DNA of 39,487 nucleotides, from positions 1-39,487 of IMG/VR virus record IMGVR_UViG_3300047289_000015, one strand, 5' to 3'. The stretch comes from a virus. Below are positions 21,537 through 28,315 of the stretch, piece after piece. A program made the position numbers and the translations under genes. Numbering within the stretch: position 1 is the first letter of the stretch; every line of letters starts with the position of its first letter. The notes below the pieces were generated by a model that ran no database searches, was not told the origin of the DNA, and was given only the letters and a program-made list of their open reading frames with translations.

Positions 21537-23323
21537 AACTCTATCTAGACATTGAAACAACAACAACTCACGACAAGATTTGGTGTTGCTTCACCTATGA
21601 TGAAACCAATGGATATGTATGTCACACAAAGCCGGATACACTCACACCCTTAATCGCAAACTCCGAAACAGTGATCGCACACAACTTGATAGGCTTCGAT
21701 GGGCCAGTGCTCAAGAAGTGTTGGGGAGTGAAGATACCAGCGAAGAAAGCGAAAGATACCTTGATCTTGTCTCGTCTATACAATCCAAATATAGACGGAG
21801 GCCACAGCTTGAAAGCATGGGGCGAAAGAGTGGGAGAGAAGAAGATTGATTATGAACAACGATGGAAAGAGCTGGGCTTAGAAGGCAACTGCTATGACAA
21901 CCCTTCTCTTCCATTGATGTTTGAGTATTGTGAACAAGACGTAGCTGTTCTTGTTAAGGTGGAGCAGCTCATTGATAAGATGCTAGACCAAGACAAGTTC
22001 TCTCCTGAGTGTCGCAAGCTTGAGCATGATGTTGCAATCATCATACAGAAACAACATGAGCATGGGTTTAAACTTGACATTCAGAAAGCTCAGGGCCTAT
22101 TGGCAACTCTTAGTGGTAAGATGGTGGATATTGAAAATCAATTACAAACTATCTTCCCTCCTGTCATCGAAGAGATGAAGAAGCCAGCCTACTGGTTACT
22201 AGGTAGTTACCAAGCAGAGACAAAGACAGAGCTAAAGACTGTACTCAAGGCTGCTGGTCTCAAGCCTTCTCTTGCTGATGAAGCTGTTGCTGGGCCTATG
22301 AAAACTAAGAGCATCCCTTTCAACCCCGGCTCTCGACAACAGATTGCTGAGCGGTTGCAAGGACTTGGTGTTAAGTTCTCTAAGACAACAGACAAAGGCT
22401 CCATCATTGTTGATGAGAAGGTGTTAGAGAACATTGATCTGCCAGAAGCTAAGGCTCTGCTTGAATATCTGATGTTGCAGAAACGTGTAGCTCAGGTGTC
22501 TAGCTGGCTTGAGGAAGTGGGAGAAGATGGACGTGTACATGGACGAGTGAACACCAATGGTGCTGTCACTGGACGCATGACACACAGCTCTCCTAACATG
22601 GCTCAAGTTCCTAACAGTGGTAGTGTGTATGGCCCTGAGTGTCGTGAGCTTTGGACAGTGGACAAAGACAATGTGTTGGTTGGTGCAGATGCTAGTGGCT
22701 TAGAGCTGCGTATGTTGGCACATTACATGAAGGATGATGGCTATGTCAAAACAGTATGTGAAGGAAGCAGCAAAGACGGTACAGATGTACACACAGTTAA
22801 CCAACGAGCTGCTGGACTTGCTACAAGAGACGCAGCAAAGACATTCATCTATGCCTTCCTCTATGGTGCAGGAGATGCAAAGATTGGAAGCATTGTGGGA
22901 GGAAGCTCTGTTCAAGGTGCAAAACTTAAGGCTAAGTTCCTTGAGCAAACACCAGCCCTGAATGTTCTAATCAAACGTGTTCATGCAGCAGCTGACCAAG
23001 GCTTTGTGCGGGGCTTAGATGGTAGGAAGATATGGGTACGTAGTTCTCATGCTGCCCTTAACAGTCTGCTTCAAGGGGCTGGTGCTATTGTCATGAAGAA
23101 AGCGTTGGTACTTCTTAGCAACCACCTACATAAACAAAAGATTGTGCATGGTTTCTGTGCTAATGTACATGACGAATGGCAGATTGAAACAAAGAAACAA
23201 TATGCTGATGTTGTAGGCAAGCTTGCTGTACAATCTATCGAAGAGGCAGGCAAGGAACTAGGTTTGTTCTGCCCTGTATCTGGTGAATATAATGTTGGCT
23301 CTAACTGGAAGGAAACACATTGA
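21533..23323 (+). CDS. Family A DNA polymerase, T7-like
   Basis: The 596-aa polymerase has a 3'-5' exonuclease domain with Asp6 and Glu8 (YLDIETT), HNLIGFD (50-56) and YCEQD (132-136). The polymerase domain has motif A with Asp386 (GADASGLELR), motif B RDAAKTFIYAFLYGAG (432-447, Lys436 and Tyr440) and motif C VHDEW (545-549). It replicates the phage genome with the primase-helicase. It starts at GTG, overlapping the upstream stop, with GGAG at good spacing. It is shorter than T7 gp5 (704 aa), mainly through reduced thumb or linker regions. Confidence 0.95.
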   Translation: MKLYLDIETTTTHDKIWCCFTYDETNGYVCHTKPDTLTPLIANSETVIAHNLIGFDGPVLKKCWGVKIPAKKAKDTLILSRLYNPNIDGGHSLKAWGERVGEKKIDYEQRWKELGLEGNCYDNPSLPLMFEYCEQDVAVLVKVEQLIDKMLDQDKFSPECRKLEHDVAIIIQKQHEHGFKLDIQKAQGLLATLSGKMVDIENQLQTIFPPVIEEMKKPAYWLLGSYQAETKTELKTVLKAAGLKPSLADEAVAGPMKTKSIPFNPGSRQQIAERLQGLGVKFSKTTDKGSIIVDEKVLENIDLPEAKALLEYLMLQKRVAQVSSWLEEVGEDGRVHGRVNTNGAVTGRMTHSSPNMAQVPNSGSVYGPECRELWTVDKDNVLVGADASGLELRMLAHYMKDDGYVKTVCEGSSKDGTDVHTVNQRAAGLATRDAAKTFIYAFLYGAGDAKIGSIVGGSSVQGAKLKAKFLEQTPALNVLIKRVHAAADQGFVRGLDGRKIWVRSSHAALNSLLQGAGAIVMKKALVLLSNHLHKQKIVHGFCANVHDEWQIETKKQYADVVGKLAVQSIEEAGKELGLFCPVSGEYNVGSNWKETH

Positions 23324-23520
23324 CATACGAAGAACAAATTGAAAAGCTTTATAATGAATCAGATTCAATGGTTCACATCTTTGTTACTGGCAACCAAATC
23401 ACATTGGTACACAGTCCCTTATACAGTGAAGAAGAAGTATTAAACATCCTTAATAGTGCTGCTGCTAACATGGTTATGCGTGGAGCACTTGACAAGGCTA
23501 GTGGAAATCGGTTACAATAA
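23320..23520 (+). CDS. Small protein with TTG start, function unknown
   Basis: The 66-aa product (MVHIFVTGNQITLVHSPLYS in its N-terminal half) has no known family. The likely start is TTG, overlapping the polymerase stop (TTGA) with AAGGAAACACA upstream; an ATG at 23368 is an alternative but has no ribosome site. Layout and coupling support it. Confidence 0.6.
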   Translation: MTYEEQIEKLYNESDSMVHIFVTGNQITLVHSPLYSEEEVLNILNSAAANMVMRGALDKASGNRLQ

Positions 23521-23567
23521 TGTATGACAGGGAGGAAAGACTCTCATAAACTAAACAAAGGAAATAT

Positions 23568-24017
23568 ATGACACAAGTTAAATTGGTTGGCAAACTCTTC
23601 TGGGCTAAGCACATGGACACCCCTAACACAGAGTTCAACCCTGCTGAAACTCGTAACGAAATCTGTATCGGTGGTCTGTCAGACACACTGGTTGCACGTT
23701 TGAAGGACGAGCTTAATGTGAAGGTGAAAGAGAAAGCTGATGACAAGTATGGTCGTGGTAAATACATCATCGTTAAGACAAAGTATGTTATCAAGGCAGT
23801 GGACGAGAATGGTAATGAGGTTGCTCCTTCTGCCATTGGCAATGGTACTGTTGCTGAGCTGACAGTTAGCAGCTACTCACACAAGATGACAGCAATGCAT
23901 GGCAATGCGCCTTCGTTGTTGCATAGTGATAAGTACCCAGCTCTCAAGATTAAGGAGCTTGTAGCCCCTCCTGATGCCTCTGCTGTGGAAGAAGAAGACG
24001 CAGAAGTGGTCTTGTAA
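23568..24017 (+). CDS. Single-stranded DNA-binding protein, gp2.5-like
   Basis: The 149-aa product lies between polymerase and exonuclease and has a beta-rich core with VGKLFWAKHMDTPN, YGRGKYIIVKTKY and TVAELTVSSYSHK. It ends in the acidic tail EEEDAEVVL that T7 gp2.5-type proteins use to contact polymerase and helicase. Position, size and tail support an SSB role. CAAAGGAAATAT precedes the ATG. Confidence 0.8.
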   Translation: MTQVKLVGKLFWAKHMDTPNTEFNPAETRNEICIGGLSDTLVARLKDELNVKVKEKADDKYGRGKYIIVKTKYVIKAVDENGNEVAPSAIGNGTVAELTVSSYSHKMTAMHGNAPSLLHSDKYPALKIKELVAPPDASAVEEEDAEVVL

Positions 24018-24706
24018 TGATTGGCCTTGTAGACGGAGACATGATGTGCTATCGCATCGCCTTTGCCTGCAAGGATGAGACAGAGAAGGTGGCTATCAAA
24101 ACGATGGCTACCTTCTTGGAAGAAGTCTTAATGACACAGCTAGACTTGAATGAATGGGAAGTGTTCCTAACAGGGAAGACAAACTTTCGTAACAAGATAG
24201 CTGTGACTGTTCCTTACAAGGGTAATAGGAAAGATGTTGAGAAACCAGCACACCTAGAAATCTTACGTAACTATCTAGTAACCGCATGGGCTGCTACTAT
24301 CAGTGATGGTGAAGAAGCAGATGATGTTATTGCTATTCGTGCAACAGAACTTGGTGATGAATCAATCATCATTTCCTTAGACAAAGACTTTGATCAGGTA
24401 CAAGGATGGCATTACAATTTTGTGAAACAGAAAAAGTATTATGTATCCGCAGAGGAAGGACTTCGATTCTTTTACAAGCAGATATTGATGGGCGACAAGG
24501 CAGACAACATTGTGGGCATCAAGGGAGTGGGGCCTGTAAAGGCAGAGAAGATGCTTGCAAAAGCTACAACCCCAGAAAGCCTGTATGCAGTGTGCTTGGA
24601 GGCTCTGGGCGCAGAACGAACACTTGAGAATGGACAACTACTATGGCTACGAAGACAACCAAATCAACTGTGGCAGGCCCCTCTTACCTCAGTTGCTTCT
24701 ACTTAG
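24017..24706 (+). CDS. 5'-3' exonuclease, T7 gp6-like
   Basis: The 229-aa protein has the FEN/PIN acidic pattern: VDGD (Asp6, Asp8), EEADD (99-103), LDKDFD (121-126) and GDKAD (159-163), then a helix-hairpin-helix VGIKGVGPVKAEKML. It removes RNA primers and degrades host DNA. The last 64 bases overlap the next gene in another frame. It is shorter than T7 gp6 (300 aa) but has all expected metal ligands. Confidence 0.87.
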   Translation: MIGLVDGDMMCYRIAFACKDETEKVAIKTMATFLEEVLMTQLDLNEWEVFLTGKTNFRNKIAVTVPYKGNRKDVEKPAHLEILRNYLVTAWAATISDGEEADDVIAIRATELGDESIIISLDKDFDQVQGWHYNFVKQKKYYVSAEEGLRFFYKQILMGDKADNIVGIKGVGPVKAEKMLAKATTPESLYAVCLEALGAERTLENGQLLWLRRQPNQLWQAPLTSVAST

Positions 24707-24963
24707 CAGGATGTAAGTGGACAGTGTCTCTTAGCAAGGACATTACAGAGATGGGGACATGTAACCCCATGACGTATGAGATTGTTATTAAAGACAGCAT
24801 GACACCACAAGCAATCGAAGCCACCTTCTTTCATGAGTTGGTACACGCAATTAAATTTACAATGGGAGAAACCAACCACGATGAACGAGAAGTTGAAGCC
24901 TTTGGAAACCTCCTCCACCAAACGTTTGTACAACTGTGGAGAGTGGACACCGGCAAGGTTTAG
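24643..24963 (+). CDS. HExxH metallopeptidase-like protein
   Basis: The 106-aa product carries HELVH (zinc motif) in FFHELVHAIKFTMGE, then DEREVEAFGNLLHQTF, where a downstream Glu may be the third ligand. It resembles small phage zinc peptidases of the SprT/IrrE-like kind. A substrate is not known; such enzymes can cut repressors or host proteins. It overlaps the exonuclease by 64 bases and the HNH gene by 83 bases. Confidence 0.75.
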   Translation: MATKTTKSTVAGPSYLSCFYLAGCKWTVSLSKDITEMGTCNPMTYEIVIKDSMTPQAIEATFFHELVHAIKFTMGETNHDEREVEAFGNLLHQTFVQLWRVDTGKV

Positions 24964-25363
24964 AAGCTTTGTTGTCTCTGCTCTACGTACAGCAACACGT
25001 AGGTGGCCTCCTAAGTACAAGGCTTTGAAAGAAGCGTATGCAGGACGCAAGACCAACAAGAAAACAAATAAGCTGGCTATGCACTACAAGTGTGCATGTT
25101 GCAAGAAAGAGTTTGTAGCAGCTGATGTACAGGTAGATCACATTCTTCCTGTTGTTAACACCAAGACAGGCTTCACAACATGGGAAGAATATATAAACAA
25201 TATGTTCTGTGAGAAAGAAAACCTTCAAGTGTTGTGTAAGCCTTGTCATTCAATCAAGACACAAGAAGAGAAAGAAGAGAGGAAAGAACATGGCAAGACC
25301 AAAGGGCAGCAAGAACAAGCCAAGCCTAGAGCTACAAGAAAGCGAACCAAAGCAGCTAACTAA
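24881..25363 (+). CDS. HNH endonuclease
   Basis: The 160-aa product has GEWTPARFRSFVVSALRTAT, CACCKK, VDHILPV and a second pair VLCKPCHSIKT, the HNH pattern with zinc-binding cysteines. It has a Lys/Arg-rich tail. It resembles HNH proteins in T7-like replication regions that may replace endonuclease I or act in homing. The ATG at 24881 has only a weak, distant GGGAG; start is uncertain. Overlaps both neighbours by dozens of bases. Confidence 0.78.
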   Translation: MNEKLKPLETSSTKRLYNCGEWTPARFRSFVVSALRTATRRWPPKYKALKEAYAGRKTNKKTNKLAMHYKCACCKKEFVAADVQVDHILPVVNTKTGFTTWEEYINNMFCEKENLQVLCKPCHSIKTQEEKEERKEHGKTKGQQEQAKPRATRKRTKAAN

Positions 25364-25607
25364 AACCCTCTATCTGGTAAACTATTGGGTTCCATTCCCA
25401 GCCAGTAAGTATGGTGGGTTACAGGCAGTGCTTGCCCTTGATGATGATGAGTGTTATGAACTGATCAAGAAGTATAGTGATGACATGGGTATCACTCGTT
25501 ATCAGAATGACTACGAGGAACTTATCAAGGCACGTATCAAGAAGGCAACACGCTATGAAATCAAGGGAGACAATCCCTCTGGTATCGTTAGGAGTTTTAC
25601 AACATGA
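25290..25607 (+). CDS. Small protein with AT-hook-like start
   Basis: The 105-aa product begins MARPKGSKNKPSLE, similar to an AT-hook, then a domain with YWVPFPASKYGGLQAVLALD and a helical region ending PSGIVRSF. No family is recognised. AGAGGAAAG precedes the ATG, which lies 74 bases inside the HNH gene. It may bind DNA. Confidence 0.7.
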   Translation: MARPKGSKNKPSLELQESEPKQLTKTLYLVNYWVPFPASKYGGLQAVLALDDDECYELIKKYSDDMGITRYQNDYEELIKARIKKATRYEIKGDNPSGIVRSFTT

Positions 25608-25873
25608 ACCTAAACCTAGTCAAAGAGAATGAGGATGGTAGTGCAGACTTTGATCTAACCATCTCTCCTCTAGAAGTACAGGCCTTGGTTAATCTTGGTC
25701 TAATCACAGTGTTAAACAAAGCAATTGAAGAAGGAAAAGAATATGTCCCAAGTCAGCCTAGTATGGGTGACACCACAAGCGGAGGAGCTAGTTGCTCGTA
25801 TGGCCCGTGTGTCAAATCCGGCAAACCAGAACAACCCTGCATCTGCTCCGAAACTACTAAAATACCTTATTGA
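25604..25873 (+). CDS. Small conserved protein overlapping thyX
   Basis: The N-terminal 47 residues (NLVKENEDGSADFDLTI, then VQALVNLGLITVLNKAIEEG) look like a compact conserved phage domain. The last 42 residues are encoded in the frame overlapping thyX and look atypical (Cys/Pro/Ser-rich). The start is coupled by ATGA with GGAG upstream. The long overlap of 131 bases is notable; the tail may be non-essential. Function is unknown. Confidence 0.65.
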   Translation: MNLNLVKENEDGSADFDLTISPLEVQALVNLGLITVLNKAIEEGKEYVPSQPSMGDTTSGGASCSYGPCVKSGKPEQPCICSETTKIPY

Positions 25874-26381
25874 TAACAAGCATTGGTCTCCATTTGAAAT
25901 GGTGAACATGTGTGTGGAAATCAGGACAACACGTGACATTGCTCGTCAAATCTTACGACACCGCAGCTTCTCCTTCCAAGAGTTTAGTCAACGCTATGCT
26001 GTAGCCCAAGGCTTTGAACTTAGTGAGCCACGCTTACAAGACGAGAAGAACAGGCAGAACAGCTTGGAGACTGATGACCGACAGCTTGCTTATTGGTGGG
26101 AAGGAGCACAACGGCGTGTGTTAACAGAGGCTCAGTTTATGTACGAGAGTGCGTTGGCTAAGGGCATTGCCAAAGAGCAGGCACGTAAGCTGCTACCAGA
26201 AGGCATGACACAGAGCAACATGTACATGAATGGAACTCTACGTAGCTGGTTACATTATGTTGATATTCGTTGTGATAAAGCAACACAGAAAGAACATCGA
26301 GAAGTTGCTGAACAAATTCGTGGTATAATGTATGAACAGTTTCCAACAATCAAAGGTATGTATGCTGATGTATCAGAATGA
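25743..26381 (+). CDS. thyX: Flavin-dependent thymidylate synthase
   Basis: The 212-aa product has the ThyX motif RHRSFSFQEFS (72-82), which fits RHR-X7-S, followed by QRY. It uses FAD, NADPH and methylene-tetrahydrofolate to turn dUMP into dTMP for phage DNA. AAGAAGGAAAAGAAT precedes the ATG. It lies near the reductase and MazG-like genes, forming a nucleotide-supply set. Confidence 0.93.
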   Translation: MSQVSLVWVTPQAEELVARMARVSNPANQNNPASAPKLLKYLIDNKHWSPFEMVNMCVEIRTTRDIARQILRHRSFSFQEFSQRYAVAQGFELSEPRLQDEKNRQNSLETDDRQLAYWWEGAQRRVLTEAQFMYESALAKGIAKEQARKLLPEGMTQSNMYMNGTLRSWLHYVDIRCDKATQKEHREVAEQIRGIMYEQFPTIKGMYADVSE

Positions 26382-26655
26382 AGAACAAATCATCGAAGAC
26401 ATTCTTGACGAGTTTGACTTTCCCAAAGCCCAACAGGTAATGGAGTGTTTGCAATGGGTGTGGCACGATACTGAACACGGAGTACCAACCATAGGACAAA
26501 TGCGTAAAATGGCTCGTTACCTGATGAAATCTTGTATTGGACACCCTGCCTTGGCAACAGCAACAGGCGGCTTCCATGTACGTAAGGAAACATTTGAAGG
26601 ACAACCATACTACCAGCTACAATTTGTAGTGACAGAATGGAATAACTACGATTAA
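26362..26655 (+). CDS. Conserved phage protein, function unknown
   Basis: The 97-aa product has DEFDFPKAQQVMECLQWVWH, VPTIGQMRKMARYL and ATATGGFHVRKE, then FVVTEW at its end. I recall this order from environmental phages, where it has no assigned role. The ATG at 26362 has AAAGG five bases upstream; a longer frame (26332) and an ATG at 26368 are possible. It overlaps the thyX end by 20 bases and precedes the tRNA. Confidence 0.7.
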   Translation: MLMYQNEEQIIEDILDEFDFPKAQQVMECLQWVWHDTEHGVPTIGQMRKMARYLMKSCIGHPALATATGGFHVRKETFEGQPYYQLQFVVTEWNNYD

Positions 26656-26661
26656 CAACAT

Positions 26662-26738
26662 CTGCCCTTAGCTCAAACGGAGAGAGCAACGCCCTTCTAA
26701 GGCGTAGGTTGTTGGTTCGACTCCAACAGGGCAGGCCA
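26662..26738 (+). tRNA. tRNA-Arg (anticodon TCT)
   Basis: A full cloverleaf folds: acceptor CTGCCCT with AGGGCAG, D-stem GCTC/GAGC, anticodon stem ACGCC/GGCGT with loop CTTCTAA, T-stem GTTGG/CCAAC with loop TTCGACT, discriminator G and an encoded CCA. Anticodon TCT reads AGA, a codon common in this AT-rich phage and rarer in GC-rich proteobacterial hosts. Confidence 0.95.
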
Positions 26739-26752
26739 AACAAAGGAAAGAT

Positions 26753-27004
26753 ATGGGAAAGAAAATATTAACATTGTCACTGGGTGAATATGCAGATGAC
26801 TTTGCTATTCGACAACAAACAGAAGTGACAGTACATCTACCTGATGATGTAGCATGGGATAAGATGTTGCCATTCTTCTTGCACTTCCTTGAAGGCGCTG
26901 GTTACATTGGTGTTGTGAATAAGATGTCAGAACTTTTAGGAGGTAGCGTGTATGACTACGAGACATATTTCAATCGCCGAGTTTCGGACTTTAGCCATGA
27001 ATAA
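26753..27004 (+). CDS. Small early protein, function unknown
   Basis: The 83-aa product (TVHLPDDVAWDKMLPFFLHF in its middle) has no recognised family. CAAAGGAAAGAT precedes the ATG, 14 bases after the tRNA. It overlaps the next gene by 53 bases. Confidence 0.7.
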   Translation: MGKKILTLSLGEYADDFAIRQQTEVTVHLPDDVAWDKMLPFFLHFLEGAGYIGVVNKMSELLGGSVYDYETYFNRRVSDFSHE

Positions 27005-27254
27005 GAAATACTATACACGCAAGTGGCTCAACTCAAAAGAAGGAACAGCATACATTGAGTGTGCTGCTTCTAATGATTTGGGCAGCTACAAAGACTTTGG
27101 TTTCAAGCTTGCAGACTGTCATAGGGTTGTATCAATTGACCTAAGCTTTCATGACAACAAAGGCAAGGCTGAACGAATTAAGAAGATTAGTCTTATCATT
27201 GATGAGCTGATCAACTTAAAGCTTGCAATTGAAAAGGTAGAGGTAAACAAATGA
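26952..27254 (+). CDS. Small basic early protein, function unknown
   Basis: The 100-aa product begins MTTRHISIAEFRTLAMNK and has TAYIECAASNDLGSYKDFGF, then a Lys-rich helical end. I chose the start at 26952 because AGGAGGT lies eight bases upstream, the strongest ribosome site in the area; an ATG at 26997 lacks one. It overlaps the previous gene by 53 bases and the next by 4. Confidence 0.65.
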   Translation: MTTRHISIAEFRTLAMNKKYYTRKWLNSKEGTAYIECAASNDLGSYKDFGFKLADCHRVVSIDLSFHDNKGKAERIKKISLIIDELINLKLAIEKVEVNK

Positions 27255-28024
27255 GACACTTAGTTATTCCCGATACGCAATGTAAGCCCGGCAATAGCTT
27301 CAATCATCTGACATGGGTTGGTAAGTATGCAGCAGACAAGAAGCCTGATGTCATCATCCACCTTGGTGATCATTGGGATATGCCTAGCCTGTCCATCTAT
27401 GATGTAGGTAAGAAGAGCTTTGAGGGTCGTACCTACCATGCTGACATTGAGGCTGGTCATGCTGGTATGCAGGCCCTTCTAGCCCCTATTAAAGAAGAGC
27501 AGGCACGACTTAAACGCAACAAGGAGAAGCAATGGAACCCACGTATGGTGTTCTTGCTAGGCAACCATGAAGAACGAATACAACGAGCGATTGAATCAGA
27601 TAGGAAGTTGGATGGGCTCATCGGCTATCATGACTTTAAGCTTGACGAGTATGGTTTTGAATGTTATCCTTTCTTGCAGCCTGTTGTTATTGATGGGGTT
27701 GCTTACTGTCATTACTTTACTAGTGGTGTTATGGGAAGGCCTGTATCAAGCCCTGCGCTCATGCTTTCAAAGAAGCACATGAGCTGTGTGATGGGACACG
27801 TACAAGACCGAGGCATTGCATACGCACGTAGAGCTGATGGTAAACGTATGACAGGGTTGTTTGGTGGCATCTGTTATACACATGACGAAGGCTATCTAAC
27901 CCCTCAAACCAATGGTAGCTGGTCAGGTATCTGGATGTTTAATGAGGTGGAGGATGGTGCATTTGATGAGCTTCCTGTTAGCCTTAGCTACTTGAAGGAA
28001 CGATATGGCCCTCACCATTCATGA
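27251..28024 (+). CDS. Calcineurin-like metallophosphoesterase
   Basis: The 257-aa product has the phosphoesterase motifs PDTQ (Asp8), HLGDHWD (37-43), LLGNHEER (102-109) and MGHVQD (181-186). These bind two metal ions and cut phosphoester bonds. Substrate is not known; phage relatives may act on nucleotides, RNA ends or cyclic signals. The start is ATGA-coupled with GAGG upstream. The end overlaps the next small gene by 20 bases. Confidence 0.87.
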   Translation: MRHLVIPDTQCKPGNSFNHLTWVGKYAADKKPDVIIHLGDHWDMPSLSIYDVGKKSFEGRTYHADIEAGHAGMQALLAPIKEEQARLKRNKEKQWNPRMVFLLGNHEERIQRAIESDRKLDGLIGYHDFKLDEYGFECYPFLQPVVIDGVAYCHYFTSGVMGRPVSSPALMLSKKHMSCVMGHVQDRGIAYARRADGKRMTGLFGGICYTHDEGYLTPQTNGSWSGIWMFNEVEDGAFDELPVSLSYLKERYGPHHS

Positions 28025-28160
28025 CATTGCAGACTTGCTAAAACGTGAAGACTGTGTTACAATATTAGAACTGTTGGACATTACCAGTGAAGAGCTGGTC
28101 AACAGGTTTATGGATGTATTAGAAGACAGAGCAGATAGAATTGAAAAGGAACTGGAATGA
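28005..28160 (+). CDS. 51-aa helical protein, function unknown
   Basis: The product (IHDIADLLKREDCVTILELL at its start) is an acidic helical protein of a kind seen in T7-like phages near the reductase. AAGGAACGAT precedes the ATG at 28005, inside the phosphoesterase gene. It ends in an ATGA overlap with the next gene. Confidence 0.7.
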   Translation: MALTIHDIADLLKREDCVTILELLDITSEELVNRFMDVLEDRADRIEKELE

Positions 28161-28315
28161 CAGATGATGTAACAAAGTTCTGGGATGCTGTTAGGGATAA
28201 GTGGCCCGAGCCTGTACTCCCATTAAACAAGATACCTCTGCATGAACAGTTCATGTTGATAGAAGCTATCAATACAATCTTAACGCTATTAAATAACAAC
28301 AAAGGAAAACAATGA
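28157..28315 (+). CDS. 52-aa protein upstream of the reductase, function unknown
   Basis: The product (VTKFWDAVRDKWPEPVLPLN near its start) is coupled to both neighbours by ATGA overlaps, with AAGGAACTGGA upstream. Its end carries the ribosome site (AAAGGAAAAC) of the reductase. No domain is recognised. Confidence 0.68.
   Translation: MTDDVTKFWDAVRDKWPEPVLPLNKIPLHEQFMLIEAINTILTLLNNNKGKQ

Noticed and set aside
26320-26335. TATAAT-like box near the thyX end
   Set aside because: No -35 at proper spacing and it lies within coding sequence.
26390-26743. Minus-strand open frame of 117 codons over the tRNA
   Set aside because: Its product contains the well-known false peptide pattern made by antisense tRNA genes; it also lies opposite a real gene.
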